From positions 846,195 through 910,194 of the forward strand of contig NW_006768770.1 in NCBI RefSeq assembly GCF_000204055.1: a stretch of 64,000 nucleotides of DNA, given 5' to 3'. Below, piece after piece: positions 25,242 through 36,744 of this stretch. A program made the position numbers and the translations under genes. Each line of letters starts with the position of its first letter. Within the stretch, counting starts at the first letter, position 1. The notes under the pieces are model-generated. The model was not told the DNA's origin. It saw nothing but the letters and a program-made list of their open reading frames with translations, and searched no databases. The DNA comes from Melampsora larici-populina 98AG31 (lineage: Eukaryota > Basidiomycota > Pucciniomycetes > Pucciniales > Melampsoraceae).

Positions 25242-26426
25242 CGGCTGGACTTTGGGTGCTCCTTGTAGCTCGGGGATAGTTTTGTCGTCGACAAAACTCT
25301 GATTGAACCAGTTGGCGAGGTTGAAGTGAGAGATGCTGAGAGAGAAATCACAAGCAAGGAAGAGATCAATAGGCAGCATCATCAGCTGACGGCAAGCACA
25401 ACAGGCCGATTACAATAACCAGTCACCTACTGAGCAAGTGATTGTCTGGTACGAAAGAACTCGGCCAATTGATGTGTCATGAAGAAGTGGCATGATACTT
25501 GAGATATGTCTTTATGACGTGCATCCGTGGCAGAGTAGCAATTGTGGATTTTGTCACTACCAGACAAGTAGTAGCTGGGGCGATAATATGTGGTGCACTC
25601 TGGGTGGTAGAAGACAGTCTTGATCAGTTGCATATAGAGTGGAATATAAAGGAAGGCAAGCTTACTTGGGCATTTCATTGTGTAAATCCTAGCCAAGTGG
25701 ACACCATCAATATCAAGGTAACCGTTGATTTGCGAGCAATGTTGCAATTTGACCGTGGTTGAAGACGTGGAACAGACCAAGCAATGCTTCATTGGCGGAG
25801 AAAGGAATAGTTCAGGGATTTGGACTGGGATATCTTCCTGAGGGCCGTGTTCTTGAATTAGAAGAGATGGTTGAGTTCGCGAGTTGGATAACATTGGAAA
25901 GAGGATGTCCCACAGATGGCAGCAGTGGTGATAAGGGAGTGATAGACCAAGTGCTTTGCGTAGAAATGGTACAATGTCTCGTGGATTTTTGAGTGACAAA
26001 TTCCATGCTCCTTCAGAGCAAGCGTATACCTCGGCGGCGAGAGTCGTAAAACATATGATATCGGATAGATCCAACATTGTATAAAGTTCTGGCGTCTCTG
26101 ATGAGAGCTTCTCAGCGAACAACTTGAGCAACATGGTGAGTGAGTGTGGAGGATGGGGAGAGTCAAATGGCGCTGTGTAGGCTGTGTAGGTAATGTCGGG
26201 TTTAATTGGGTGGTACACATATTCAGGTGGGGGGCTGGTGAAAATTGTAACTTGATTTCACAAGTCTTGTGTGGAATGGCAAGGGTGGTTACATGCTGGG
26301 GTGATGGAGGTTGACATACTGTGTAAAGCCATCAGTGATGGGTTTAGGCTGGTGGAGAGTGTCAGCGTGGGCGCCCCTGGGCTGACACTCGCCGTCCTCC
26401 CGAAGGTCCGCACCTCCGGTCAGGCT

Positions 26427-29400
26427 CAGGGATGCAGGTTTGAGCAACTCATGCTCACAATCTGGATGCGGGGTCCGAGGGACTCATTTTGAGTACCGAC
26501 TCATCTACGGAGAGTTAGAGTACAAAACTCTAACTGTACCTAGGGTTAGACGTGCCTTGAGGACGGGACTCAAAACGGGCTTGTCCGCGAGTCTTTGGCC
26601 AATGGCACAACTCAGTCAGTTTCCAGACTCACATATAGTTCTGCTTTGAGTGAGCAGGAGGATAAGTCCTCGGTGTGCGAGGACTCATTACTCATATGAG
26701 CACTCACACACCGGCGGGGATTTTGATGCCCCTTGAACATCAAGGGGCATCAAATTGGGTTTTTTCCATGGCTTGCTCACTCTCACTGTACCACCAACGT
26801 GTTGTAAATGGAAACATCAACCACAGGCAATCATTTATTTATTGCTCATCATATTTATTGCTCATCACAAATGTATTTACGAATCATTTCATAAGTTGTA
26901 TAATATAAGGCTGGGAGGATTTTTCTTAAAAGGGGTTTTTGATTTGTATTCGGAGAACAGTTAAGATTGAAAGGCCGCCACATTTACTCCTCTAAATCCA
27001 TCGAAGCATCATCATTGGTGAGCCAGTGCCGGATTAGCACAAGATGACAGATGATGTCGGTGTGGAGACAGCCTCTGGAAGGCACTGCTATATTTCCGGA
27101 TATCGAAAAAACTCGCTCCACTGAGGCACCAGAGGCTGGAATGGTGAGGTGCTGGAGAGCAATTTCTGCTAAAGTAGGAAGCGCGCCAGGCTTGGCCATA
27201 CGCTGAAACATAGGGCGAAGTCAGGAAATGCACATGTCAGATACGTTATATACAAGAGATGAAAACTTACCGTCCAGTATTGTCCCACACTCTCATCAGG
27301 CAGGAGCGGCTCCTTTCCAGAACAGTAACGGTAGACTTCATCCAGTTCTTGGGTGGAATCATTGATTGGGGCATTCGATTGGCTGCCCAACAAGGAGTAA
27401 ATCGCCTGAAGTTTGCTGGCTACAGGGCGGCAGTCAGCTGGAGGTGGTGGTCCTTTGTCACGGGCACTTTCGGTAGGGCTGGGCTTCCAGAGGTCATATT
27501 CTTCACGGAGGTACTTCTTCGCATGAGCTTCGACTTCTTCATGATCGCGAAAGACAGAATCGTGATTGTAGGGATCAAGGACGGTGGCCACCAAGGTCTG
27601 AACATTCGACTCCTCACGTTCCATATCCTTCACCAACTTGTCTTCCGCGCGTTTGCAAGCGCGGCCCCAAGCACCAGGGACGTTCTGGTGCTTCCGCAGT
27701 ACCTTCTGAAGAGCCCACATAGTCGGCAGGACCCATTGCTTGGTGGGTTCGTTCGACTGGAAAACTTGGGTCGCGGACTCAAACATTTTGAGGACTGGTC
27801 GCATGTATTCGATCAATGCCCAGTCTGATTGAGAGATGGTGAATTTGGCTTGTTTAGGGTCTGAAGAAGTGTAAAGTTGAATTGACTTCTTCAGCGCTAG
27901 AGTGTGTTGGACCTGACAAATTCCAGAAAGGAAACATGGTCAATTTGGGCGTTGAACTTGGTAATTGGGAGAGTTTTAAATTACTTACCACGTAATAAAA
28001 GTAATTCCATCGAGTCGTAGGGCAGCTAAGAGGAAGTAGAGCAGGGTCTCCGACGCTATCACGAATCGTGATGTAACACTTGAGTTCTAAGGGACTCTTG
28101 CGTATGTGTGTATCCAACGCTCGGATACGGCTCACCACAGTCGATTTCTTCTTTTGATTGCCGCCAGGCGCAGAGGGGGGCTGGTCACTGACGGTTTCGG
28201 CAAATGGCTCCTGAGTAAAATCAAAGACTTGATAATCGTTTTGAGTGGCACCGTGAACGTCTTGAGATGATTGATCGATTGAAGTACCAGCGCCTGGAGC
28301 ATCGTCATCCGTCATTGGGAGTTCGTCAGGCTCGAAAGTCGCTTGAGGTTCGGCCAATCCCGTGGTCTCATAAGCTTGGATATCGGCGTCAGTTAACTCT
28401 CCCATTCCTTCCAGAAAGTCCTTCGCGACGAGGTTGATGACATGACACATACACCCATGGAAGCGAGAATCAAAGGGCCAATGGATGCCTATGTCCCTGT
28501 ATCGGTCTCCCAAAATTCAAACCATAGCACGATTAGAAGAGGCGTTGTCTCCCGTCACGGAGAAATGGTTTCGCAATGCCCCAACGTGTTCGAGGGACTC
28601 CCAATAGACCTGGGCCAACTTTTCGCCTGTGTGGTTCCCAGCCAAAGTCTGGCATACGACCCATGAAAACAAATATTAGCACTCATGAAAAGTCCAACGC
28701 TGTATATAGAAATTGGACGTACCTTGAATGCGAGCAGTCGACAACAGAAAAGACCCTGAGAGTTAAAGAAAAACCCGTTGATTGCCATGTAAGTGTGAGA
28801 AAAATCAGCCGAAGTCCAGCAGTCGGTTGCCGTCAATATTGAACCAGGGACTCGCGCGATCTCGGCAATTAGTTTCTTTTCCAAGTCCAAGAAAAGAGCT
28901 TCGGAGTCGGCCTTAATTGACATGCGACCTGGAAATCAAAAACCAGAGCAAATAGCGCGCAGGGCCGACTGCATCAATTCACCTTTGAATATTGAGAACG
29001 GCAGATTCTTGCTGATAACCGCCCCGACGAGCAGAGTTCAAAGCTGCTTGTATCGTTCAGCAGCGACACCAGGGTCCTCGTTGGGGGCGATACTGCCTGG
29101 CAGGCGATTCATCCAGGCATTGGGTAGGCCGGGACACTTGCGACAGTGTTTGTGTAGACCTGAGTTGGGACGTCCAGTGATCTGGACGTCCATCCTGTGA
29201 AATCGCATACTCAGTAAAGATCATGTGACTGAAATGGGAAAGACCAGGTTCAAGTACTTACGGACAATGGAGGCAGGAGTACCACTTTGAGTGATCGCCG
29301 TTGGCCGCGTCAGGCAAAGCTTTAGGGTCCTGATACAACAAATTCAAAATTCATAAGGTTCTGATTGGATACGTAACTGAGATAATCATTGAAATGCTTA

Positions 29401-30392
29401 CATCATAATAAAGGTACACATCTGAACAGTGTTTGCCTGCGTTTGCAACGGTGTCATCGCCCTCTTCGTCATCGTTAATCGCGATGCGTGTGTTTTGGGA
29501 CAGGGACAACACTCCAGTGCCGCTTCCTGGACGGCTAGTCAAAGTTACTCGATTCATAGACGCAGACGTAACACAAGGAGTGGAAGCAGCCGGCGTCATA
29601 CCTCGACGCGCGTAAGGGGATTGATTTGGGGTGGTTTTTGTTGGAGCTTTCGGCATTGCGCTGTCGAAGTATTGGAACGGACTGGTGATAAGATGCAAAG
29701 AAGGGGACAGAGGTGAATCAAAGCGGAATGAGGCCAAGGGAAATAAACGGGGAGCGTGAACAATGGGACACGTATATATAGGAGGGAGGGAAGAGACTTA
29801 CCGTGGATCCGAGGACCATTCGAGGTCGCCAATACCCTTCATATCGAGGTTGACCCACGCCATCGCAGGGAGCCACAAGACAATGTGGCTACCTAAAGAC
29901 TCTTGGCCCATGAAACCAAGAAAGCAAAATTAGATCCAAAGCGGTATGAAGACCAAAGTGATAGTACTTTGAGGCTTGACTAGCCGTTTAGGGAAGTTCA
30001 AATAGGGAGAATGAAATGATCTTGAGGCTGAAGTTATGAACGAAAATCGAGTAAAGAGTGGACGGAGCTGATAAAAGGAAATTGTTGAACAGCATTCGAT
30101 GGCGTGATGGTGGAAACTTGATTGAGGAGATCGATAATCGGATATCACCTTGTTTGGATGAGTGTACTCATCCAAACAAGGTGCGCGCGGGTTGGATCGA
30201 TGTATGAGTAGGAGGCGCGGAGGTGGTTGTGCCCTTGAGTACAAGGGCTTAATCGGACCCAAACATGTGAGTACTACATGTTACTGTACTCACATGTATG
30301 TTCCGATCGGGAGTACAGACTCGCCCACGGGGCCAAGAAACCGGCAGAGTGAGCGTGAGCACGGTATGCTCATGCTCAAACCTGCATCCCTG
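26427..30392 (-). mobile_element. Complete hAT DNA transposon, 3,966 bp
   Basis: The termini are CAGGGATGCAGGTTTGAGCA and its exact reverse complement. The 8 bp GTCAGGCT occurs immediately outside both ends (26419-26426 and 30393-30400), the hallmark target duplication of hAT elements. Subterminal regions (26440-26720 and 30150-30360) are rich in short repeated GACTC, GAGTAC and ACTCATATGAG-like motifs, plausible transposase-binding sites. The single gene inside is transcribed from right to left. Perfect TIRs and duplication suggest recent insertion. Confidence 0.95.
26984..29656 (-). pseudogene. hAT-family transposase with BED-like zinc finger, two in-frame TGA codons
   Basis: Seven exons join without any frame change: 29656-29402, 29329-29262, 29209-28983, 28928-28723, 28648-27989, 27912-27271 and 27202-26984, giving 759 codons. 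Exons 2-3 hold a zinc-finger pattern (WYSCLHC ... GLHKHCRKC) like a BED finger. Exon 4 has TATDCWTS (first catalytic Asp region). Exon 5 has VTGDNASSN (second Asp region), CMCHVINLVAKD and a long acidic insert. The last exon is the hAT dimerisation domain, IPASGASVERVFS. TGA at 29040-29038 and 28519-28517 sit where Arg is expected (QL-R-TLL, MV-R-ILGDRY). Everything else looks functional. The ATG (MPKAPTKT) is chosen because the longer frame has no upstream ATG. Confidence 0.9.
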
Positions 30393-30400
30393 GTCAGGCT

Positions 30401-30793
30401 CCTTTGCCATCCTGACTCCATTGGATTTAAGGATGCCACAGTCATCAAATCTGGATTTGCCAAACATTCTTGAAGGCATGTCTATGGCCAGCGTAAATAG
30501 CGAGGACAGGGAATGTACTATGAAAGACATTTGTCGGTCTGAAAGGGGCCTTTGTATGTCTCATGACAAAGGGTTATCAGAAAAACCCGAGGGAAACTTG
30601 TGAACGTATTGCAACGAGGTTTTGAAACAAAAGTTCTCGATCTGATGCCTTCTTTCAAACCATCTTACGGCTGCTCAAGCTTGATCTGTATATCGATCCT
30701 TTGACGGAACACAGTGCCCGCGGAACCAGCTAATCTTCAGTTGAAGTGAATTTCCCCACCCAAAATACGCAAGCAGGATATTTCACCCCAACT
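30401..30793. other. Flank of the hAT element, possible promoter of the next gene
   Basis: No gene seen. It resumes the sequence that was continuous with the left flank (before 26419) prior to hAT insertion. Confidence 0.4.
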
Positions 30794-32264
30794 ATGTTGC
30801 CTTCTCTGGCCTTCTCATCACGTAGTAGAGCTGCTTCTAAGAGATCTCATGCAAGTCATTTACATAAGATTGTTTGTCAACCTTGCTTTCCATATCATTC
30901 CTGAACCATAGCTTGTTATACAAAGCATACCTTTCTCATCAGAACCAAACCTACTGGTATCATTTTCCCCTTGGTCCTTCAAGTTGCAGTTTTCTTGGCT
31001 GATAAAATTTTAATGAAATTTTCATTGACTCATGTTCAACCAATTGCGGTTTTCTTGTCCTTCTGTTCCAAGCTGGAATATATAATCGAACACTTGATGA
31101 GCATGATGGCTGGCAAATCGAACCGGATGTAAAAAAATCCTCACAAGTTTCTTCGCCTGATGAACGTTTTTATAATTGAGCCTACTGAATCTTTCCCCGA
31201 TTTTTTTTGTGATATGTAGCAGGGATCCTCATAGACTCAGTCTCTGGACAGTTATTATCTCCCCAAGCATCTCAGAAGTCTCAGACTCAGATTCTGTGAC
31301 TTTGAAAGGCCTAATAATGAAGGAAATCATATTATCATACATGAAACAAATGAAGAATCAACCCGACTTCACACCCTTCGTCATCCTTGTGCTTGGAACA
31401 GAAAAAAAACCAGTTGTCGAGATCCACAAACTTCCCAACGATAGTGTTGTATCAAGCTGGGTTTATGTAGAACTCCCGAGATCGAATCCGCTACACCAAA
31501 TCAACCTCAACCCCCAATTATACCTCTTGGGGAATATTTTAATAAGATTTGATGATATCTTCAAGGCACATTGTAACAAGGAGCCATACTCGGAGTCTCC
31601 TGACCCAACACCCGAAATTCAAAAGATTTGTCAAGACCTCGAGTCCGGTAATCTGCCAGAAGGATGGGATCAAGATCATTCTCAGAGTCACCGTTATCCT
31701 CGGGCGTTTGTATACTCCTGCCTTAGTCACCGATTCGCCAGCCACGCTTTTCTTGCAGGTAAGACGCTTTGACTACTCTTTTTTATTTGTTTGACCTTAA
31801 CTGGATATCTAGCTGCTAATTCTTTCACCCAACGTTTATAACACCATGGACCCAAAGATCCGAATTGGAAGGTACTCAAGTATATTTGTGTCGCCGGCGT
31901 TGGTATCGCAACGGTATCGGCCTTTGCAGTGCCCGGGCTTAATCTCTTGGGCTGGGGTTCAACAGGCGTTGTGGCAAAATCTTATGCTGCTCAGATACAA
32001 TCTGGGATGGGGTGTGTTGCAAAGGGCAGCTTATTTGCAAAACTACAATCAGTAGGTGCGACCGGTGGACCAGCCTTCAAGGTTTTCTCAGCCTTTGTTC
32101 AAGGAGCGGTAACAATAGCAGATACAGTGGGCGATCACCTTCGAGGTTTCAGCAGTACTCCTTATACCTACCTCTACTCCGATGATCCTACAGAGAGTAC
32201 TCTGGAGAAGCTCATTGATGGTGAAGGTGTCTACTATGTATCTCAAGTTCAATTAAATGAATGA
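30794..32264 (+). CDS. IFI6/ISG12 (Ifi-6-16) family membrane protein with long N-terminal region
   Basis: Two exons are secure: about 31220-31758 and 31858-32264, joined in phase across a 99 bp intron (GTAAGACG to CCCAAAG). The last exon encodes VLKYICVAGVGIATVSA, GWGSTGVVAKSYAAQIQSG and GSLFAKLQSVGATGG, the glycine/alanine-rich hydrophobic pattern of the Ifi-6-16 family. Animal members are small membrane proteins linked to mitochondria and cell death; fungal members are poorly studied. The preceding exon (SYMKQMKNQPDFTPFVILVL, RYPRAFVYSCLSHRFASHAF) is not recognised. The 5' end is uncertain. ATG 30794 opens a short Arg/Ser-rich stretch (MLPSLAFSSRSRAASKRSHA) resembling a mitochondrial targeting sequence, and another piece near 31080-31165 (LDEHDGWQIEPDVKKSS) may be an exon. 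I could not join these in phase. Confidence 0.6.
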
Positions 32265-33256
32265 AGTGTTCCACAAATCATTCCTAAGCTTTCTGTTTAT
32301 CCTTTGTCCTTCAGTCTTAGACACACAAAAGATCCATTTCAAACTATTTATGTACGCAAAGAACAAAAAGAAGCAAAAAAGATCATTTGATTCAAAATGT
32401 TTTTTTCAGGTCAAGATTTCAAATCAGCCATATCCTTAAAGAAAATTGTAAAACTTTCCGTTCTCATTTATACTAATAATCTTTGTGAAGATAATCACCT
32501 TCAACTAATTGATAGGACTGAATGATGATGGTTTGCGTTACCAATCATTGATTCATATGTATACTTCCAGTCTCATCATAACGTCCAACAAAATGTCGAG
32601 ATCAGACTGCAGTTGTCTGTTGAACCGTAGTCCTTTGAGCGATGGGAGGTATTCACATCATCACACTTTTCTGGACGAGTGAAATACATCAAAGGATTTG
32701 TTTGCATAGCAAGCATAATGTCTTCTTAACTGCATACATTTTCAATAACGACCCAAATAATCAATAGTCTGAATGATACCAAAAAACATCAAAGCCTAAC
32801 AAACATCGTCTAATAAGAATAGAATGTATCAGTTCATCAGACTCTACAACTGACAAATACCAGGCATCTTTTCGAAACTAATGAAATACACGACTTATCG
32901 AAGCTCGAAACATTTTTTTTAGAAAAAATGAGTTTATGAAAACAAGCAAAGAGAGCAAAAGTTTTGCAAGAAAAAGAATAAGATATATTACAGCATTGTT
33001 CTTCAAGGAAAGTTGCTTCAATCTCTTCACCATGAAACCACTACCAATTTTAAATTAAAAGTCTGCAAAGGTTGTGAGGATAGTTGAGATATACAGAAGA
33101 TTTGATTCATAACTTTCTGCTTTTAATAGTTGAGGAACATTATAATTTCATCTGATAAATTTCATCTGATAAAAAGTCGGGGTATGCAAAAGCTTGAAGA
33201 TTTGAAAATCGGAAAATGAAGGTCGGTTGCAAGCAAAACAAAAAGATAAGTTCTCA
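32265..33256. other. Convergent intergenic region
   Basis: Lies between the 3' ends of the IFI6-like gene and the HMG-box gene. AT-rich; no gene or repeat seen. Confidence 0.5.
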
Positions 33257-36200
33257 TCAAGAATTTCCAAGTTGTGACCATCCCCAGTTTTCAAGACTTT
33301 CTGAATCATTGGGCGCCTGTAAATTTTCAAACGGATTGTGATCTTGTGAGGCCGTAAAAGATGTTCCTGTGCCCGCACCTGCGATTCCAGAATGTGAGAA
33401 TGGGTGTAAATGCGAGACTGTTGAATCAGATGAATTACCATTTCCCAAATATAGTGAGCTCAAATCAAAATCCGTAGAGCTAAGGTTGGACTGAGGCTGT
33501 GAAGCATATCGATGACCGATGAATTGACTTAAATCAAGGTGATCTGAAGAAACAAGTTGAGAGAGCATATCAAATGATGGAAATTCATCTTGTCGACCCT
33601 CGTTCAAAGCTGATGATTGATTTTGATCGGACCCAGAGAGCGCATAGCCCCCAGAACTCATAAAATTTGAGTCAGGAGGTCCCATTCCTTGCGACTCAGT
33701 TGGATTGCTCCAGAATCCACCGGTAGATTGATTGTTTACCGTTACAGCAGGAGCAGAAGACATATTTAGTATCTTGGGGTCAATGACGTTATCTTTTGCT
33801 GTTTCGGAAGACGATGGACCTGTTGAAGGTACATTACTTGGACCCGAAGTGGCAAGACCAAGAGATTCGAACATGTCGGGCGGAAAACAGTCTGGAAAGG
33901 TCGAAGATCCAATGTGATCTGACAGACAATCAAACATACTTGAAAATGCGGCTAAATCTATTTTGTTAGATTCACATTGTTCAGCAGATGCCGAGGAAAT
34001 GGTTGTCTGAGTGCCTGTAGTGGACTCGACCGTAAGGGCAGGTACCGATTCCTCGCGTGTTTGCTCGTTTGCGCAGCGAGATTCCGAGGCTTTCCTTGAA
34101 GACCTAGGCTTCGGGGTCGGTTGGGCACCATCGGCTTTTTGTTGAGTTGATGAAGACTTTGAAGCTCTTGAAGCTCTTTTTGTCTTACTCTTGGCTCCAG
34201 GTTTCAAGATCGGAAAAGTTGATTCTGTTAGATCTTCATTGACTGACTCTGGCATCGGAGAAAGCATTCCACGGGCATTGGGACGTGGAGAGGTGGTCAA
34301 GACAGACCCAGCGCATTCAGATAGTGTACTCGAGGCGATTGCATCGAGCTGAACTCCAAGTGACGCTGGAGCACGAAACTCAGGTCGGCTAGCTTCCCGA
34401 GAGCTGTCACGCGTACGAGAGGATCCAGCGAGCTGTTGCTGGGGTAAAGATATCCCAGCAAGTTGAACCAATTTGTCTTTGTCAAGTCGCTCTCCACGTG
34501 CGTCAATGATGACTTTCGCTAGGGCTGCTGCTCGTGCTTTCTCTCTTTCGACTCGCTGTTCAGGAGTTTCACCAGGAAGTTGACCAGATCTCTTTCGTCT
34601 AATGATATCTTTACGTTTTTGATTTGGTGGATGTTTGATCTCGGGATTCTTGGCGCGTGCAGCAGCTCTCAGTTCCCTCGAAGCAGTCTGCCATGTTCGA
34701 AGGTCATCTTCACTAAGCCCAGCCCATAATCCTGAGACGACTCTGGAGATCTGTCGGTTATCATTTTCCACGCCCGGAGGAAGCAGCTTATTGGCAATGA
34801 CATGTGATCGAAACATAATGAAAGAGTTCGGTGTTCGCTTTACATACCCGACTGGAACTTTACGGCCATGGGATATTTTACCGTTTATTGTTGGGGGCGG
34901 TTTGACTAATTCTACCTTTGGTTCGGCATTCACTGATTCATCGTTTTGCGATTCTGCTTTGACTTTAGATGCTCTAGATTTGCGCTTCCGTGTTGATTGA
35001 CTAGGCGCCTCTGAAGGTGTAAGCTGTTCGATTACACTCTCAGTGGGCTTGCTAATCTCCGAAGGTTGGGCGCTACTTTCACCAAACTGATCGCCCTGGC
35101 TACAATGCGGAGTTGTTGGATCTTCGATGGCCGATGGCGAGTCACAATGTAGTGCTTGTAAATCTCCAATCGAGCTGGGAGCAGGTATTGAGAACGTCCC
35201 GCGTGCCGGCATCGTGAACCCACCTGGTTCAGACGAGGACTCTCCGAATTTGGGGGCGGAGAAGATGGGGTCAATGTCGGGGCTTGGTAAAAGTGTGGGT
35301 TTCGTCGATATCAAAGAAGAAGAATCCAAGAGAGCTGGTGATAGATGGGTAATATTTGAAGGAATTGTCGGTGCGCTGGTAACTGCAGGAGCATATGAGG
35401 CTGGCACTTGACGTTTGGTGCGTAGGTTGAGATAAGAAGTAGCGCAGGGTTAGGATGGCGACTTCAGATTGGTTCAAACAACTCAGGAACTCGTACCTGT
35501 CTCTGCATGTATGCTACTCTGACTGACATGGCCTTGTAGGCCTTTGGTCGGAGGTTCAGTCGGAACTTGAAGAGAGCTCAGCAGTACTCTTCGCTGCACC
35601 TCAGACAGAGTATTGGTCATACGTGTGGTCGGCTGGAGTTCGGTCAAAGCCCGTAGATAATGATCTGGGATAACTGAAGAGGATCGAGCCTGTAGTGTAC
35701 CGTGTGCAAATCTGTCTCAGTTTTACTTGATGACAAGTCCAGTAAGAATTCCACGATACTCACCGGTACAAACAAGTTCGAACCATGGCGCTCGAGGCCA
35801 GAGATTGACCGCTACAGAAAAGCATGGGTTTAATGCGAGAGAATGGAACGCGTTGATATCGCGTGCAGACTCACGCGATCGTTAGCCATACTTGATGCGC
35901 TACTTGTTGGTCGTTTGAACAACGTGGGTAACGTGCTCTAAAAAAGGTTGATCATTAAATACAATAAGCTCATGACATTTAATCTTTGACGGATAGTAAG
36001 GCTTACTTGAATGATAGCTTGTGACGATTCCGGGATCCCTACCAGAGCTGCGAGACGGCGGACTGCAGACGGGAGTTGTGCCTACGAAATGGTCTGATAA
36101 ATATGTGATTGGATGTCTAATTCTACCATAGAAGCACTTCTCACAAAGGTTTGACTAGCCGTTGGCATGGCTGGTTCGCTATCAAGGTTGGATGAGTCGC

Positions 36201-36744
36201 GCGTTGCTTGGGAATAAATCTGACTTGATGGAAAAGGAATGTTCTGCGTGTCAACAGACTGCGTAGAATGACTTGCAGTGATGCCGGACACGACGAGTCC
36301 GTTCATGCTAGAGTCTTGACGCAAGGTGTTGCCTGGTATGAGTCTCGCATTCTGAAGGATCCGTTGTCAAAGCATAGTTCCGTGTTAACGAAGAGCAAGA
36401 TGATTCCAACATACCATCATCAGTGTTGCACTCACTTGTGTATTGTCGTCTACCCGTTGTCGTTTGGCGTCTGACTGTGCGGGGTCCTCATCTGATTCAG
36501 CATCCGAGAATTGCCCAGCCACACATGTCGAATCAAGCTCTTGTGATGGGAAGGGGCCCGTTGCCAGTGAAGCTTCAGTTGTCTGCCGGGTTCCAAAAGT
36601 CGACCTCCCAACATGTATCGATTCCGGGACCATGAGGCGCTTTGATGTTTCGCGAGATGTGCTGAGTTGATGCCTGGTTCCATGCAACGTATTCCCCGAT
36701 TGGGATCTTGAATCTCGCCCAAAAGAAAGGTTGTTTGCTCGCAT
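33257..36744 (-). CDS. HMG-box DNA-binding protein, seven exons
   Basis: Exons 36744-36436, 36351-36127, 36081-36007, 35937-35875, 35811-35764, 35689-35497 and 35406-33257 all join in phase at GT-AG introns and give about 1,020 residues. The long last exon has no in-frame ATG near its 5' end and needs the upstream exons. Its HMG box (34840-34622, about residues 493-566) reads KRTPNSFIMFRSHV, RQISRVVSGLWAGLSEDD and RTWQTASRELRAAARAKNPE, with the R-x-x-N-x-F-I-M-F-R start and central Trp of sequence-specific HMG proteins (MAT/Prf1-like). A basic patch (STRKRKSRASKVK) precedes it and a Ser/Thr/Gln-rich tail, probably activating, follows. Exon 1 also has an acidic stretch and a KRQR motif. It probably regulates transcription, perhaps in mating or development; that role is inference. 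ATG 36744 is the first good start, but more 5' exons are possible. Confidence 0.8.

Larger units (their letters stand above)
21994..26218 (-). pseudogene. KDZ (Kyakuja-Dileera-Zisupton) transposase with cysteine clusters, split by an insertion
   Basis: Exon 1 (26218-25431) carries a cluster with CLVCS, NGYLDIDG, then QVSCHFFMTHQLAEFFRTRQ, matching the CxC5-type N-terminal region of KDZ proteins. Exon 2 starts at 25335 (ISHFNLANWFNQSFVDDKT) and is cut at 25242. Its sequence resumes at 23368 and reads on in frame through HCNHVCSACVRL. Next come AVVIDGITIGHWRC and AQPCMN-x6-TCHIKEHA (CxC6-type zinc cluster), then GVILGRETFFHSES, then FLLRTFPQK after an intron (about 22442-22373). The core follows: CFYDSSCKL, VDPFHFRGH and FNSSAAEMTNIWYGGF, supplying the expected acidic residues of a DDE nuclease. 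TGA 22881-22879 (Arg expected in D-R-F-W) and TAA 22083-22081 break it. The last clear exon ends at 21994. Convergent with the alpha-kinase locus. Confidence 0.75.

Noticed and set aside
25184..25369. Small minus-strand protein next to the KDZ exon
   Set aside because: It crosses the KDZ exon 2 and the insertion boundary in mixed frames. It is an artefact of the join.
26340..26426. Hairpin as the end of the hAT element
   Set aside because: The hAT end is fixed at 26427 by TIR and duplication. The hairpin lies outside it, in the KDZ upstream region.
31176..31772. 198-codon frame as the full IFI6-like gene
   Set aside because: It starts with TTG in what looks like an intron ending TGTAGCAG, and runs past the donor GTAAGACG at 31759. 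The domain lies in the next exon.
33257..35407. 716-codon frame read as a complete HMG-box gene
   Set aside because: It opens with GTG and has no in-frame ATG until about codon 66. An upstream exon joins it in phase at 35406, so it is the last exon of a longer gene.
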